Shown here: positions 1 to 9,053 of the stretch, in pieces
How positions within the stretch are numbered: position 1 is the first letter of the stretch
Layout: each line of letters begins with the position of its first letter
Source of the DNA: Pseudonocardia sp. ICBG1293
GTDB lineage: Bacteria > Actinomycetota > Actinomycetes > Mycobacteriales > Pseudonocardiaceae
Length of the DNA: 64,000 nucleotides
Assembly (NCBI RefSeq): GCF_020131355.1
Contig: NZ_JAHLEL010000007.1
Span: 186,001-250,000, forward strand
Direction of reading: 5' to 3'
Program-made: the position numbers and the translations under genes
Notes under the pieces: generated by a model
What the model was told of the DNA's origin: nothing
Database searches by the model: none
Seen by the model: the letters and a program-made list of their open reading frames with translations, nothing else

Positions 1-2299
1 GCTCCGACCCGGCGTCCACCGGCGCGATCGAGGTGATGCGGTGCAGCTGGATGCGGCGGAGCTCGCCGTCCAGCGCGTCCCGGCCCTCGACGTACCCGCC
101 GCCGACGGAGACCGGCGCCAGCACCCGGTCCCCGGCGACGCCGTGCGCGTCGACGTAGCCGATCCACACGGTCCGGCCCTCGCGCACCGCGTCCTGCAGG
201 GACGCGAGGTTCCCGGTCGCGCCGGTCGCCTCACGGCGGCCCGCGACGCTGTCGCGCACCCCGGCCAGGCGGTCGCCGGCCCGCAACCGCTCGACGATCT
301 CCTCCGCCCGCCGGGTCGGGGAACGGTCGACCACCCGGCCGGCGTCGCGGGTCCCGCGCCGCAACCGTGGCTCGGTGCGCCGCCCCTTCGGACCGAGGTC
401 GACGACCGCGCCGCCCGCGTCCTCCGCGGCCGGGCTGAACCCGGCCGCGCGCAGCCCGTCCAGCACCTCGGCCAGCGGCAGCGAGGCGACCACGACGGTC
501 GGCGCGATCCGGCGCAGCCCCAGCTCCTCGGCCGCGGGATGCGCGAGGACCTCGGACAGGAGCACCTCGTCGTCGGAGCGCAGGAAGCAGCTGACCGCAC
601 CGCCGCGCAGCCTGCCGTGCCGGCGGGCGACGTCGTCGACGAGGTAGGTCAGGGTCTGCGGGACCGGGGTGCGCGAGCGCGCCTCGAGGATCGCGCGGAC
701 GTCGTCGGCGGTGCGGCCGGTGTCCAGTGCCCGGCGCAGGCTGCGCTCGGTGAAGCGGTAGACCGTCGCGCCGCCCGCCGACTCGACCTCGGCCAGGATC
801 GCCAGCTCGTGCGCGAGGTCGGCCGACAGCCGTCCCGGCGCGACGGCCGTCAGGTCGGCCTGCAGCAGGATCTCCTCCACCGGGGCGGGCAGCGCCGCGT
901 GCAGCGCGGCGGCCAGCTCGGTGGGGTGCCGGGTGGGGTGTGCGGGATCCGGGCGCAGGGCCGGGTCGAGCAGCACCCGTCCGGCCGTGGTGAGCGCGTC
1001 GAGGGCGACCACACCGACCGTCGTCGCCTCGGCGACCGTCCAGCCGACCGTCTCGTCGCGCAGCCGACCGCCGCGCCGCGGGGCGTGCCAGGCCAGCAGC
1101 CGCGCCAGGTCCTCCGGGGACCCGACCGAGGTGCCGGGCGCGAGGTCCGCGAGCGCGTCCAGGACCCGTCGGCGGTCCCGTGCGGCCGGGGGCCTGCGAG
1201 GGCCGTCGGACAGGGCGGTGATCGGCTTGCCGGTCTCGTCGCGGCGCCCCACCAGCCCGGGCAGCCGCGGCAGCTCCAGCCACGCCTGGGCCAGCACCGC
1301 CCAGCGCGACTCCTCCCGGCCGGTCCCCCAGACGTCCCAGGTGGTGGTGGGCAGCCACTCCGGTGCCACCGACTCGGTCGAGCCGACGAGGTCCGCGGCG
1401 TGCAGGATCTCCAGGATCAGCGCCGCGGTCGGCTCGTCGGTGTCGGCCGCCTTCGCGGCGCGCTTGAGCTCGCGCACGCCGAACCCGCCCGAACGCAGCA
1501 CGGGCACCGACTCCCGCGCCAGCCACTCCAGGAGCAGGTCGGTGCGGCGCAGGAACTCCAGCGCGGCCCCGGCTCCGGTGCCGTCCACCAGGGCGGTCTC
1601 CCGCGAGCGCAGCGGTACGTCCGGCCGGGACAGGTCGAGCGGACCCATCGGTCGGTCGCCGCGCAGGGCGAGCGCGACCTGGCGGGGCAGCTCGACGGTG
1701 TCGGCGTCGCGGCGGACCAGCAGCCCCTTGGCCACCAGCGACCCGACCGGCCCGGCGGCGCCGTTCGGCGTGCGGGAGCGTCCGACCGGCGGGCCCTGGG
1801 CGAGGACCTCGAGGACCTTGCGCTCGTCCTCCTCCGCCCCGGCGAGCAGCGCGTCGAGCTCGGAGCCCGCAGCGGGCCCGGTGGCCGGGGCGCCGAGCCC
1901 GGCGGGCCACGGCCCGGCGACGTCCGCGGCCGCGGGGACCACCGACACCGCGTCGTCCGGGCCCCAGGCCAGCGCCCGGTCGCGCAGCGCGGCGAGGCCC
2001 TCGGCGAGGGTGGCCGCGTCGACGTCCTCGCCCAGCCAGCCGCGCAGGCCGGTACCGGGCGTCGTCGCGTCGGCCGGGGTCTTCCACGCCGTCGCCAGCA
2101 CCAGCGCGTCCAGCACGGTCAGCGCGACGGTGCCGAGGTCCTCGCACGCGCGCTGGACCGACGCCCGGATCGAGGCGCGGGTCGCGAGCACGGTGAGGTC
2201 GCCGGGGGGCGGGACGGCGAGGTCCGGACGCGCGCGCAGCAGCGCGGCGAGGAACCCGTCGTCCTGCCCGCGCAACCACTCGACCAGGGACGTCTGCAT
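1..2299 (-). CDS. Helicase-associated/WYL-domain protein, 3' end cut by window edge
   Basis: About 766 residues are visible and the last few lie beyond the left edge. The N-terminal two thirds is a long alpha-helical region rich in Leu, Ala and Arg, as in the XPB/Ssl2-like helicase-associated proteins of actinobacteria. The C-terminus (from about residue 700) has the WYL-domain pattern VWIGYVD...GRDALDGELRRIQLHRI. Two ATG codons are adjacent (2302 and 2299); I prefer 2299 because a TACTCT -10 element ends exactly 7 nt before it, as at other leaderless genes here. No ATPase motifs are present, so a nucleic-acid-binding or regulatory role is more likely than helicase activity. Family assignment is by recall of typical sequences, not by search. 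Confidence 0.8.
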   Translation of the reverse strand, partial: MQTSLVEWLRGQDDGFLAALLRARPDLAVPPPGDLTVLATRASIRASVQRACEDLGTVALTVLDALVLATAWKTPADATTPGTGLRGWLGEDVDAATLAEGLAALRDRALAWGPDDAVSVVPAAADVAGPWPAGLGAPATGPAAGSELDALLAGAEEDERKVLEVLAQGPPVGRSRTPNGAAGPVGSLVAKGLLVRRDADTVELPRQVALALRGDRPMGPLDLSRPDVPLRSRETALVDGTGAGAALEFLRRTDLLLEWLARESVPVLRSGGFGVRELKRAAKAADTDEPTAALILEILHAADLVGSTESVAPEWLPTTTWDVWGTGREESRWAVLAQAWLELPRLPGLVGRRDETGKPITALSDGPRRPPAARDRRRVLDALADLAPGTSVGSPEDLARLLAWHAPRRGGRLRDETVGWTVAEATTVGVVALDALTTAGRVLLDPALRPDPAHPTRHPTELAAALHAALPAPVEEILLQADLTAVAPGRLSADLAHELAILAEVESAGGATVYRFTERSLRRALDTGRTADDVRAILEARSRTPVPQTLTYLVDDVARRHGRLRGGAVSCFLRSDDEVLLSEVLAHPAAEELGLRRIAPTVVVASLPLAEVLDGLRAAGFSPAAEDAGGAVVDLGPKGRRTEPRLRRGTRDAGRVVDRSPTRRAEEIVERLRAGDRLAGVRDSVAGRREATGATGNLASLQDAVREGRTVWIGYVDAHGVAGDRVLAPVSVGGGYVEGRDALDGELRRIQLHRITSIAPVDAGSE

Positions 2300-2306
2300 C
2301 ATCGCC

Positions 2307-2312
2307 AGAGTA
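2307..2312 (-). promoter_or_regulatory. -10 element TACTCT, leaderless promoter of the helicase-associated gene
   Basis: Read on the minus strand, TACTCT lies 7 nt before the ATG at 2299 and 4 nt before the one at 2302. This fits the TANNNT-N7-start layout seen at several genes here and decides the start. Confidence 0.45.
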
Positions 2313-2424
2313 GTCCGACGGCCGGAGACGCACCGGGGCGGACAGCCGCGTCCGCGTCCGCGATACTGGGTGCACCGAGACCGTCGGTCCCGCCCGGGAC
2401 CGGACGACGACGCTGGAGGACGCG

Positions 2425-2607
2425 ATGGCCGCCAAGCCCGCCAACCAGGACCGGATCCACCCGGAGTGGCCGCACTCCGAGGACGGGGACCACCCGGTCA
2501 CCGAGCTCCTGGGCAGCGTCCAGGGAAACATGTCGCCCTACGGTGACATCGAGTTCCCGGTCGCCAGCGTGCCCTACGAGCACCCGGTCACCGAGATCAA
2601 CCGCTGA
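2425..2607 (+). CDS. Small conserved-looking protein, 60 aa, unknown function
   Basis: ATG is preceded by a clear GGAGG (2415-2419) at good spacing. The 60-residue product is acidic and hydrophilic, with no signal peptide or membrane segment. It contains an internal repeat: EDGDHPVTE near residue 22 and YEHPVTE near the C-terminus. It lies 2 nt upstream of the MocA-like gene, so the two are probably co-transcribed and translationally coupled. I do not recognise the family. The good RBS, the high GC at third codon positions and the tight operon spacing argue that it is real. Confidence 0.65.
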   Translation: MAAKPANQDRIHPEWPHSEDGDHPVTELLGSVQGNMSPYGDIEFPVASVPYEHPVTEINR

Positions 2608-2609
2608 CC

Positions 2610-3212
2610 GTGGTCGCCGGCCTGTTGCTCGCGGGCGGCGCCGGGCGCCGCATGGGCACCCCGAAGGCGCTGGTCCGACTGCACGGTGAGCCGCTCGCGG
2701 TACGCGCGGTGAAGGCGTTGCAGGCGGGCGGGTGCGGCCCAGTCACCGTCGTGCTCGGCGCCCGCGCCGACGACGTCACCGACGTGCTGCGCGCCGCGGG
2801 TCTGGGCACCGACGGCAGTGACGTCGGTGTCGTGGTCGCCGAGGACTGGGACGAGGGCATGGGCGCCTCGCTGCGGCGCGGGCTGGGGTCGCTGACCCAC
2901 CTGCCCGGCACCGGTGCGGCGCTGGTGCACCTGGTCGACCTGCCCGGCATCGGACCGGAGGCGATCCGCCGGGTCGTCGCCGGCGCCGAGCCGTCGTCGC
3001 TGCGGCGGGCCGCGTTCGACGGCGTCCCCGGGCACCCCGTCCTGCTCGGGCGGGACCACTGGTCCGGTGTGGTCGCGCTGTCCTCCGGGGACTCCGGTGC
3101 CCGCGACTACCTGGCCGGCCGCTCCGACGTGGAGCTCGTCGAGTGCGGCGACGTCGCCGTCGCCGACGACGTCGACACCCCGGGGCAGCTGCGCCGCCTC
3201 GCCGGTACCTGA
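2610..3212 (+). CDS. MocA/MobA-like molybdenum cofactor nucleotidyltransferase
   Basis: 200 aa, GTG start 2 nt after the preceding stop. The N-terminus carries the nucleotidyltransferase signature LLAGGAGRRMGTPKA (residues 5-19), and a DLPG motif near residue 110 supplies the metal-binding Asp. GVPGHPVLLGRDHW near residue 140 is typical of the MocA branch (CTP:molybdopterin cytidylyltransferase), which makes the MCD cofactor of xanthine dehydrogenase/CODH-type hydroxylases, rather than MobA (GTP). The neighbourhood fits: moaC-moaB-moaE at 4.3 kb and coxD/coxE/xdhC maturation genes at 7-10 kb. MocA versus MobA specificity is inferred. Confidence 0.8.
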   Translation: MVAGLLLAGGAGRRMGTPKALVRLHGEPLAVRAVKALQAGGCGPVTVVLGARADDVTDVLRAAGLGTDGSDVGVVVAEDWDEGMGASLRRGLGSLTHLPGTGAALVHLVDLPGIGPEAIRRVVAGAEPSSLRRAAFDGVPGHPVLLGRDHWSGVVALSSGDSGARDYLAGRSDVELVECGDVAVADDVDTPGQLRRLAGT

Positions 3213-3231
3213 GCCGGTCCCGACACACACG

Positions 3232-3262
3232 CGCCCCGGTCCCTCCACGAGGGACCGGGGCG
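3232..3262. terminator. Bidirectional hairpin terminator
   Basis: A perfect 14-bp stem (CGCCCCGGTCCCTC and its complement) with a 3-nt loop sits between the convergent MocA-like and first rpf genes. There is no U-tract, which is usual in high-GC actinobacteria. Confidence 0.8.
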
Positions 3263-3276
3263 TCGTCGTGCCGGGA

Positions 3277-4028
<752 letters not shown>

Positions 4029-4132
4029 TCACGTCAGGACGACGCGAAAGTCGACGGCGACACGGCGTGGCGTCGGACGTACCGGACACATGATGTTCGG
4101 GCAATGCGTTTGCGCAGGTGAAGAGCCCCGAT

Positions 4133-4153
4133 CACGAACGAGAAACGTTCGTG
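4133..4153. promoter_or_regulatory. Inverted repeat, candidate operator
   Basis: CACGAACG-N5-CGTTCGTG, a perfect 8-bp dyad with an AGAAA spacer, in the less GC-rich patch between rpf copy 1 and moaC. It could bind a dimeric regulator of either gene. The regulator is unknown. Confidence 0.4.
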
Positions 4154-4178
4154 CAAACAGTGCGATCGGTTCCACAAA

Positions 4179-4194
4179 CGTGATACCGATCACA
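4179..4194. promoter_or_regulatory. CRP/GlxR-type binding site
   Basis: CGTGA-N6-TCACA differs by one base from the classical CRP consensus TGTGA-N6-TCACA, which actinobacterial CRP/GlxR proteins also use. It lies 68 bp upstream of the moaC -10 element and about 360 bp upstream of rpf copy 1. In Mycobacterium tuberculosis, CRP (Rv3676) is known to control rpfA, so a role at rpf is plausible. Confidence 0.5.
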
Positions 4195-4261
4195 TCTACT
4201 AGCCATCCGGGGCCCCGTCCCGTGCACACGGAGTGGTGGGGGCCACCGGGGGACCCACCCG

Positions 4262-4267
4262 TACTGT
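4262..4267 (+). promoter_or_regulatory. -10 element TACTGT, leaderless moaC promoter
   Basis: TACTGT followed by 7 nt and the GTG start of moaC. There is no Shine-Dalgarno sequence before moaC, which supports a leaderless transcript. Confidence 0.5.
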
Positions 4268-4274
4268 CGGGGGC

Positions 4275-4784
4275 GTGACCACCGAGCACAACCGGCCCGG
4301 ACCCGCTCTCAGCCACGTCGACGACGCCGGGGCGGCCCGGATGGTCGACGTCGCCGACAAGCAGCCCGGCCGCCGCACCGCCGTCGCCACCGGGACCGTG
4401 CACACCACGGCCGAGGTCGTGCACCTGCTGGAGACCGACGGCCTCCCCAAGGGCGACGCGCTCGCCACGGCCCGCATCGCCGGGATCATGGGCGCCAAGC
4501 GCACGCCGGACCTCGTCCCGCTCTGCCATCCGATCGCGATCAGCGGGGTCACCCTGGACCTCGCCCCCGCCACCGACGGCGACACGGGCCGGATCGCCAT
4601 CCGCGCCGAGGTCCGCACCACCGACCGCACCGGGGTGGAGATGGAGGCGCTGACCGCGGTCGCCGTCGCCGGGCTCACCCTGCACGACATGATCAAGGCC
4701 GTGGACCCGGCCGCCGTGCTCGACGCCGTGCGCGTCGAGCGCAAGGAGGGTGGCAAGACCGGGCTGTGGGAGCGCGGGGCATGA
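4275..4784 (+). CDS. moaC: Cyclic pyranopterin monophosphate synthase MoaC
   Basis: 169 aa. MoaC converts the MoaA product (3',8-cyclo-7,8-dihydro-GTP) to cyclic pyranopterin monophosphate, the second step of molybdopterin synthesis, in the cytosol. The hallmarks are present: MVDVADK, KGDALATARIAGIMGAKRT, LCHPI, GVEMEALTAV and the catalytic lysine in MIKAVD near the C-terminus. The length is typical. The GTG at 4275 gives the usual N-terminus (LSHVDDAGAARMVDV) and sits 7 nt after a -10 element. It is the first gene of moaC-moaB-moaE with ATGA overlaps. moaA, moaD and moeA are not in the window. Confidence 0.97.
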   Translation: MTTEHNRPGPALSHVDDAGAARMVDVADKQPGRRTAVATGTVHTTAEVVHLLETDGLPKGDALATARIAGIMGAKRTPDLVPLCHPIAISGVTLDLAPATDGDTGRIAIRAEVRTTDRTGVEMEALTAVAVAGLTLHDMIKAVDPAAVLDAVRVERKEGGKTGLWERGA

Positions 4785-5263
4785 CCGCCGCACGCACCGC
4801 CCGGGTGGTCACCGCCTCCAACCGCGCCGCCGCCGGTGTCTACACCGACCGTGGCGGGCCACCGATCGTCGCCTGGCTGCGCGAGCGCGGCTACGACACC
4901 CCGAACCCGGTCGTCGTACCGGACGGGGAGCCGGTCGGCGAGGCGCTGCGGGCCGCCGTCGCCGACGGGGTCGCGGTGGTCGTCACCACCGGCGGCACCG
5001 GCATCTCCCCCACCGACGCCACCCCCGAGGTCACCCGGGCCGTGCTCGACCACGAGATCCCGGGCCTGGCCGACGCGATCCGCCGCGCCGGGGAGGAGAA
5101 GGTGCCCACCGCGGTGCTCTCCCGCGGGCTGGCCGGGGTCGCGGGCCGCACCCTGATCGTCAACCTGCCCGGCTCCCCGGGCGGGGTGAAGGACGGCCTC
5201 GGCGTGCTCGCCGGGGTCCTCGACCACGCGGTCGACCAACTGCACGGAGGAGACCACCGATGA
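4781..5263 (+). CDS. moaB: Molybdopterin adenylyltransferase-type protein (MoaB/MogA)
   Basis: 160 aa, ATG overlapping the moaC stop by 4 nt. It has the MoCF-binding fold signature TTGGTGISPTDATPE and the C-terminal LPGSPGGVKD loop. This family adenylylates molybdopterin before molybdate insertion by MoeA. Actinobacterial members in moaC operons are usually called MogA or MoaB, and the sequence alone does not separate them. The stop overlaps moaE by 4 nt, so translation of the three genes is coupled. Confidence 0.9.
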   Translation: MTAARTARVVTASNRAAAGVYTDRGGPPIVAWLRERGYDTPNPVVVPDGEPVGEALRAAVADGVAVVVTTGGTGISPTDATPEVTRAVLDHEIPGLADAIRRAGEEKVPTAVLSRGLAGVAGRTLIVNLPGSPGGVKDGLGVLAGVLDHAVDQLHGGDHR

Positions 5264-5709
5264 CCGATCCCGCGACCACGCGGACCGCGACGGTCCTGCG
5301 TGCGGCCGTCGGCGAGGAGCCGCTCGACGTCGACGAGCACGCCCGCCTGGTCGAGCACGCCGCGGCCGGCGCGGTCGTCACCTTCGCCGGCGTCGTGCGC
5401 GACCACGACGGCGGGAAGTCGGTGCACGGGCTGGAGTACAGCGCGCATCCGACGGCCGCCCGGATCGTCGCCGAGGTCGCCGAGCAGGTGGCCGCCCGCT
5501 CGCCCGGCGTCCGAGCGCTCGCGGTCAGCCACCGGGTCGGCCCGCTCGACATCGGCGAGGTCGCCCTGGCCTGCGCCGTCGCCGCCGAGCACCGCCGCGA
5601 GGCGTTCACCGCCTGCGCCGAGCTGGTCGACGAGGTGAAGCGGCTGCTGCCGGTCTGGAAGCACCAGCGTTTCGCCGACGGGTCCGACGAGTGGGTCAAC
5701 TCGACCTGA
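5260..5709 (+). CDS. moaE: Molybdopterin synthase catalytic subunit MoaE
   Basis: 149 aa. This is the large subunit of the MoaD2-MoaE2 complex that transfers sulfur to cyclic pyranopterin monophosphate. Typical features are GAVVTFAGVVRDHDGGKSV, the HRVG..DIGE segment and the C-terminal VKRLLPVWKHQRFADGSDEW with two catalytic lysines. The ATG overlaps the moaB stop. A strong terminator follows 30 nt downstream. MoaD must be encoded elsewhere. Confidence 0.97.
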   Translation: MTDPATTRTATVLRAAVGEEPLDVDEHARLVEHAAAGAVVTFAGVVRDHDGGKSVHGLEYSAHPTAARIVAEVAEQVAARSPGVRALAVSHRVGPLDIGEVALACAVAAEHRREAFTACAELVDEVKRLLPVWKHQRFADGSDEWVNST

Positions 5710-5738
5710 TCCCGGGGGGCGTCCCCGCAGCACGGAAC

Positions 5739-5780
5739 GGCCCGGGTCCCCTCCCCACACGGGGAAGGGGACCCGGGCCG
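5739..5780. terminator. Strong bidirectional terminator
   Basis: A near-perfect stem of about 19 bp (CGGCCCGGGTCCCCTCCCC against its complement, with one bulge) and a 4-nt loop, between convergent moaE and rpf copy 2. Confidence 0.85.
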
Positions 5781-5860
5781 TCGTCCGCCGGGGCGGGTGC
5801 TGGGGACACCGCGCGCCCCGTCCCGTCCGTCCCGGATGGCGGTCCGGGCGGACGGAGGGA

Positions 5861-6718
<858 letters not shown>

Positions 6719-6748
6719 TCAATGAAGGACCCCGTGAGCGGAATCACT

Positions 6749-6764
6749 GTAACAACGATGTAAT
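6749..6764. promoter_or_regulatory. GTAAC direct repeat resembling an MtrA box
   Basis: GTAAC-N6-GTAAT with 11-bp periodicity. The response regulator MtrA binds GTAAC-type direct repeats upstream of cell-wall hydrolase and rpf genes in mycobacteria and streptomycetes. It lies about 325 bp upstream of rpf copy 2. I recall the consensus only approximately. Confidence 0.4.
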
Positions 6765-6815
6765 TATCAGATCTACCCTAAATGCACTGGTCAACGACGT
6801 CACATCACGGACCTA

Positions 6816-6829
6816 TCACGCGGTCGTGA
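6816..6829. promoter_or_regulatory. Small dyad TCACG-N4-CGTGA
   Basis: A perfect 5-bp inverted repeat with a CGGT spacer in the A/T-rich patch. It could be an operator for either divergent gene. Short dyads can occur by chance. Confidence 0.25.
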
Positions 6830-6967
6830 ACATTTCTGATCCGGAAGCACATCGAACCTTCCGGGCCCCCCGTTCGTCTCCACGGGGAGGTCCCGGACCC
6901 GCCCGCGCGGTGAGGAGGGGCCCTCCTGCTGTGGCCGCGTTCACCGCCCGTCCTGCATGCTGGTTCG

Positions 6968-7861
6968 GTGAACGAACCCGCACCCGGCCCCGGGAGCCCG
7001 GCCGAGCTCGCCGGCGCGCTGCGCGCCACCGGCTACCTCGCCGACGACGGTCTCGCGACGGCGGCCTTCCTCGCCCTGCGCATGAACCGTCCGCTCTTCT
7101 GCGAGGGCGAGCCGGGGACCGGTAAGACCGCGCTGGCCCAGGCACTGGCGACCACGCTGGACGCGCCGCTCATCCGTCTGCAGTGTCACGACGGCATCGA
7201 CGCAGGCCAGGCCCTCTACGACTGGGACTTCCCCCGTCAGCTGCTGCACCTGCGCACCCTGGAGGCGGCGAGCGGTCGTGACGGGTTCGACCCCGACGCG
7301 GTCGAGGCCGGCCTCTACGACGAGCGCTTCCTGCTCGCCCGCCCGATCCTGCAGGCGCTGCGCACCAGCCCGTCGGTGCTGCTCATCGACGAGATCGACC
7401 GCGCCGACGACGAGTTCGAGGCCTTCCTCCTGGAGGTCCTCACCGAGCACGCGGTGACGATCCCCGAGCTCGGTGAGGTCCGCGCCGCGACGCCGCCGGT
7501 CGTCGTCCTCACCTCGAACCGGACACGGGAGGTGCACGACGCGCTCAAGCGGCGCTGCCTCTACCTCTGGCTGGAGCACCCGAACATCGAGCGCGAGATC
7601 GAGATCCTGCACTCCCGGCTCCCCGAGGTGCCCGAGCGCCTCGCCGCGTCGGTGGCCCGCGCCGTGCAGAAACTGCGCCACACCGACCTGATCAAGCCGC
7701 CGGGCGTCGCGGAGACGCTGGACTGGGCACGGGCCCTGCAGCTGATCGGCGCGCGGCACCTGGACCCGGAGTCGGCGGCGCGCACGCTGGGTGCCGTCCT
7801 GAAGTACCGGGAGGACGCCGACCGGGTCCACAAGCAGCTCGACACCCTGCTGGCGTCCTGA
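6968..7861 (+). CDS. MoxR/CoxD-type AAA ATPase
   Basis: 297 aa, GTG start. Walker A GEPGTGKT (residues 47-54), Walker B LLIDEIDRAD (about 138-147), sensor 1 VVLTSNRTREVHDALKRRC. The sequence matches the MoxR branch that includes CoxD, which with CoxE remodels and inserts the active-site metal of CO dehydrogenase/xanthine dehydrogenase-type molybdenum hydroxylases. The adjacent CoxE-like VWA gene (10 nt away) and XdhC gene fit that role. No molybdenum hydroxylase genes are in the window. Confidence 0.88.
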   Translation: MNEPAPGPGSPAELAGALRATGYLADDGLATAAFLALRMNRPLFCEGEPGTGKTALAQALATTLDAPLIRLQCHDGIDAGQALYDWDFPRQLLHLRTLEAASGRDGFDPDAVEAGLYDERFLLARPILQALRTSPSVLLIDEIDRADDEFEAFLLEVLTEHAVTIPELGEVRAATPPVVVLTSNRTREVHDALKRRCLYLWLEHPNIEREIEILHSRLPEVPERLAASVARAVQKLRHTDLIKPPGVAETLDWARALQLIGARHLDPESAARTLGAVLKYREDADRVHKQLDTLLAS

Positions 7862-7871
7862 CCCGGCCGCG

Positions 7872-9053
7872 ATGACCGTCCCCTCGAGCCCGTCCCCGGC
7901 GGCCCCGCCACGGCCCCCCGCGGCGGAGCCCACCGGCACCCCCGACGAGCTGCTGACCGGATTCGTCGGGTTCACCGAGGTCCTGCGCGCAGCCGGGGTC
8001 GCGGTCACCCAGGACCGGGTGACCGCCTACCTGCAGGCCCTCGACACCCTCGACGTGACCGACCGGGACCAGGCGTACTGGGCGGGCCGGTTCACGCTGT
8101 GCGCCGACCCCGACGACATCGTCCGCTACGACCTGGCGTTCCCGTCGTGGTTCGAGCCGACCAGCAACCGCCCGTCCAGCAACCGCGACGACCGGCCGCC
8201 GGCACCGCCGAAGCTGGCCGCCCTGCTGCCCGGGCGTGAGGGCGGCGAGGACGACTCCGACGACGCCGACGGCCCGCAGATCAAGGCCGCCGCGACCGGC
8301 GCGGAGATCCTGCGCAACCGCGACCTCGGTGAGCTCTCCCCCGCCGAGCGGGAGCACCTGCGCCGGCTGATGACCCTGCTGGAGCCGGAGCCGCCGACCC
8401 GGGCGTCGCGGCGCCGGCGCCGGAACACCCGCGGCGAGGCCGATCCGCAGCGCACGTTGCGGGCGGCGCTGCGCAACCAGGGCGAGATCTTCCGGCTGGC
8501 CCGCCGCGACACCTCGCGCCGCCCGCGCAAGGTCGTCCTGCTCGTCGACGTGTCCGGTTCGATGGAGCCCTACGCGGACGCGCTGATGCGCTTCGCCCAC
8601 GTCGTGGTGCGCCGCTCGCCGCGCTCGGTCGAGGCGTTCACCCTGGGCACCCGGCTCACCCGCATCACCCGTGAGCTGCGGCTGCGCGACCCCGAGCACG
8701 CGCTGCGCGCCGCGGGCAGGGCCATCCCGGACTGGTCGGGCGGCACCCGGCTGGGCGAGGTGCTGCAGGCCTTCGTGGACCGCTGGGGGCGCCGCGGGGC
8801 GGCCCGGCGGGCGGTGGTCGTCGTCTTCTCCGACGGCTGGGAACGCGGCGGCACCGAGCTGCTGGGCGCCCAGGCCGAACAGCTGTCCCGGCTGGCCCAC
8901 CGGCTCATCTGGGTCAACCCGCACGCGGGCAAGGACGGCTACGCCCCGGTCCAGGGGGGAATAGTCGCGGCCCTTCCGCACTTGGACGACCTGCTGGCCG
9001 GGCACAGCCTGGACACGTTGGAGAAACTGCTCGAGGTGGTGCGCAATGCGTGA
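7872..9053 (+). CDS. CoxE-like VWA-domain protein
   Basis: 393 aa. A variable Pro-rich N-terminus is followed by a helical domain, a basic stretch (RASRRRRRNTRG, about residue 178) and a C-terminal von Willebrand A domain with the MIDAS motif DVSGS (about residues 225-229), a downstream GGTRLG threonine and FSDGWERGG. CoxE-type proteins act with CoxD-type AAA ATPases in maturation of molybdenum hydroxylases. It starts 10 nt after the ATPase gene and overlaps xdhC by 8 nt, so the three form one operon. Confidence 0.88.
   Translation: MTVPSSPSPAAPPRPPAAEPTGTPDELLTGFVGFTEVLRAAGVAVTQDRVTAYLQALDTLDVTDRDQAYWAGRFTLCADPDDIVRYDLAFPSWFEPTSNRPSSNRDDRPPAPPKLAALLPGREGGEDDSDDADGPQIKAAATGAEILRNRDLGELSPAEREHLRRLMTLLEPEPPTRASRRRRRNTRGEADPQRTLRAALRNQGEIFRLARRDTSRRPRKVVLLVDVSGSMEPYADALMRFAHVVVRRSPRSVEAFTLGTRLTRITRELRLRDPEHALRAAGRAIPDWSGGTRLGEVLQAFVDRWGRRGAARRAVVVVFSDGWERGGTELLGAQAEQLSRLAHRLIWVNPHAGKDGYAPVQGGIVAALPHLDDLLAGHSLDTLEKLLEVVRNA

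Noticed and set aside
41..2689. Very long plus-strand open frame opposite the helicase-associated gene
   Set aside because: Low-complexity Arg/Gln/Val/Pro product typical of the antisense of a high-GC gene; the minus-strand frame has a WYL domain and proper start.
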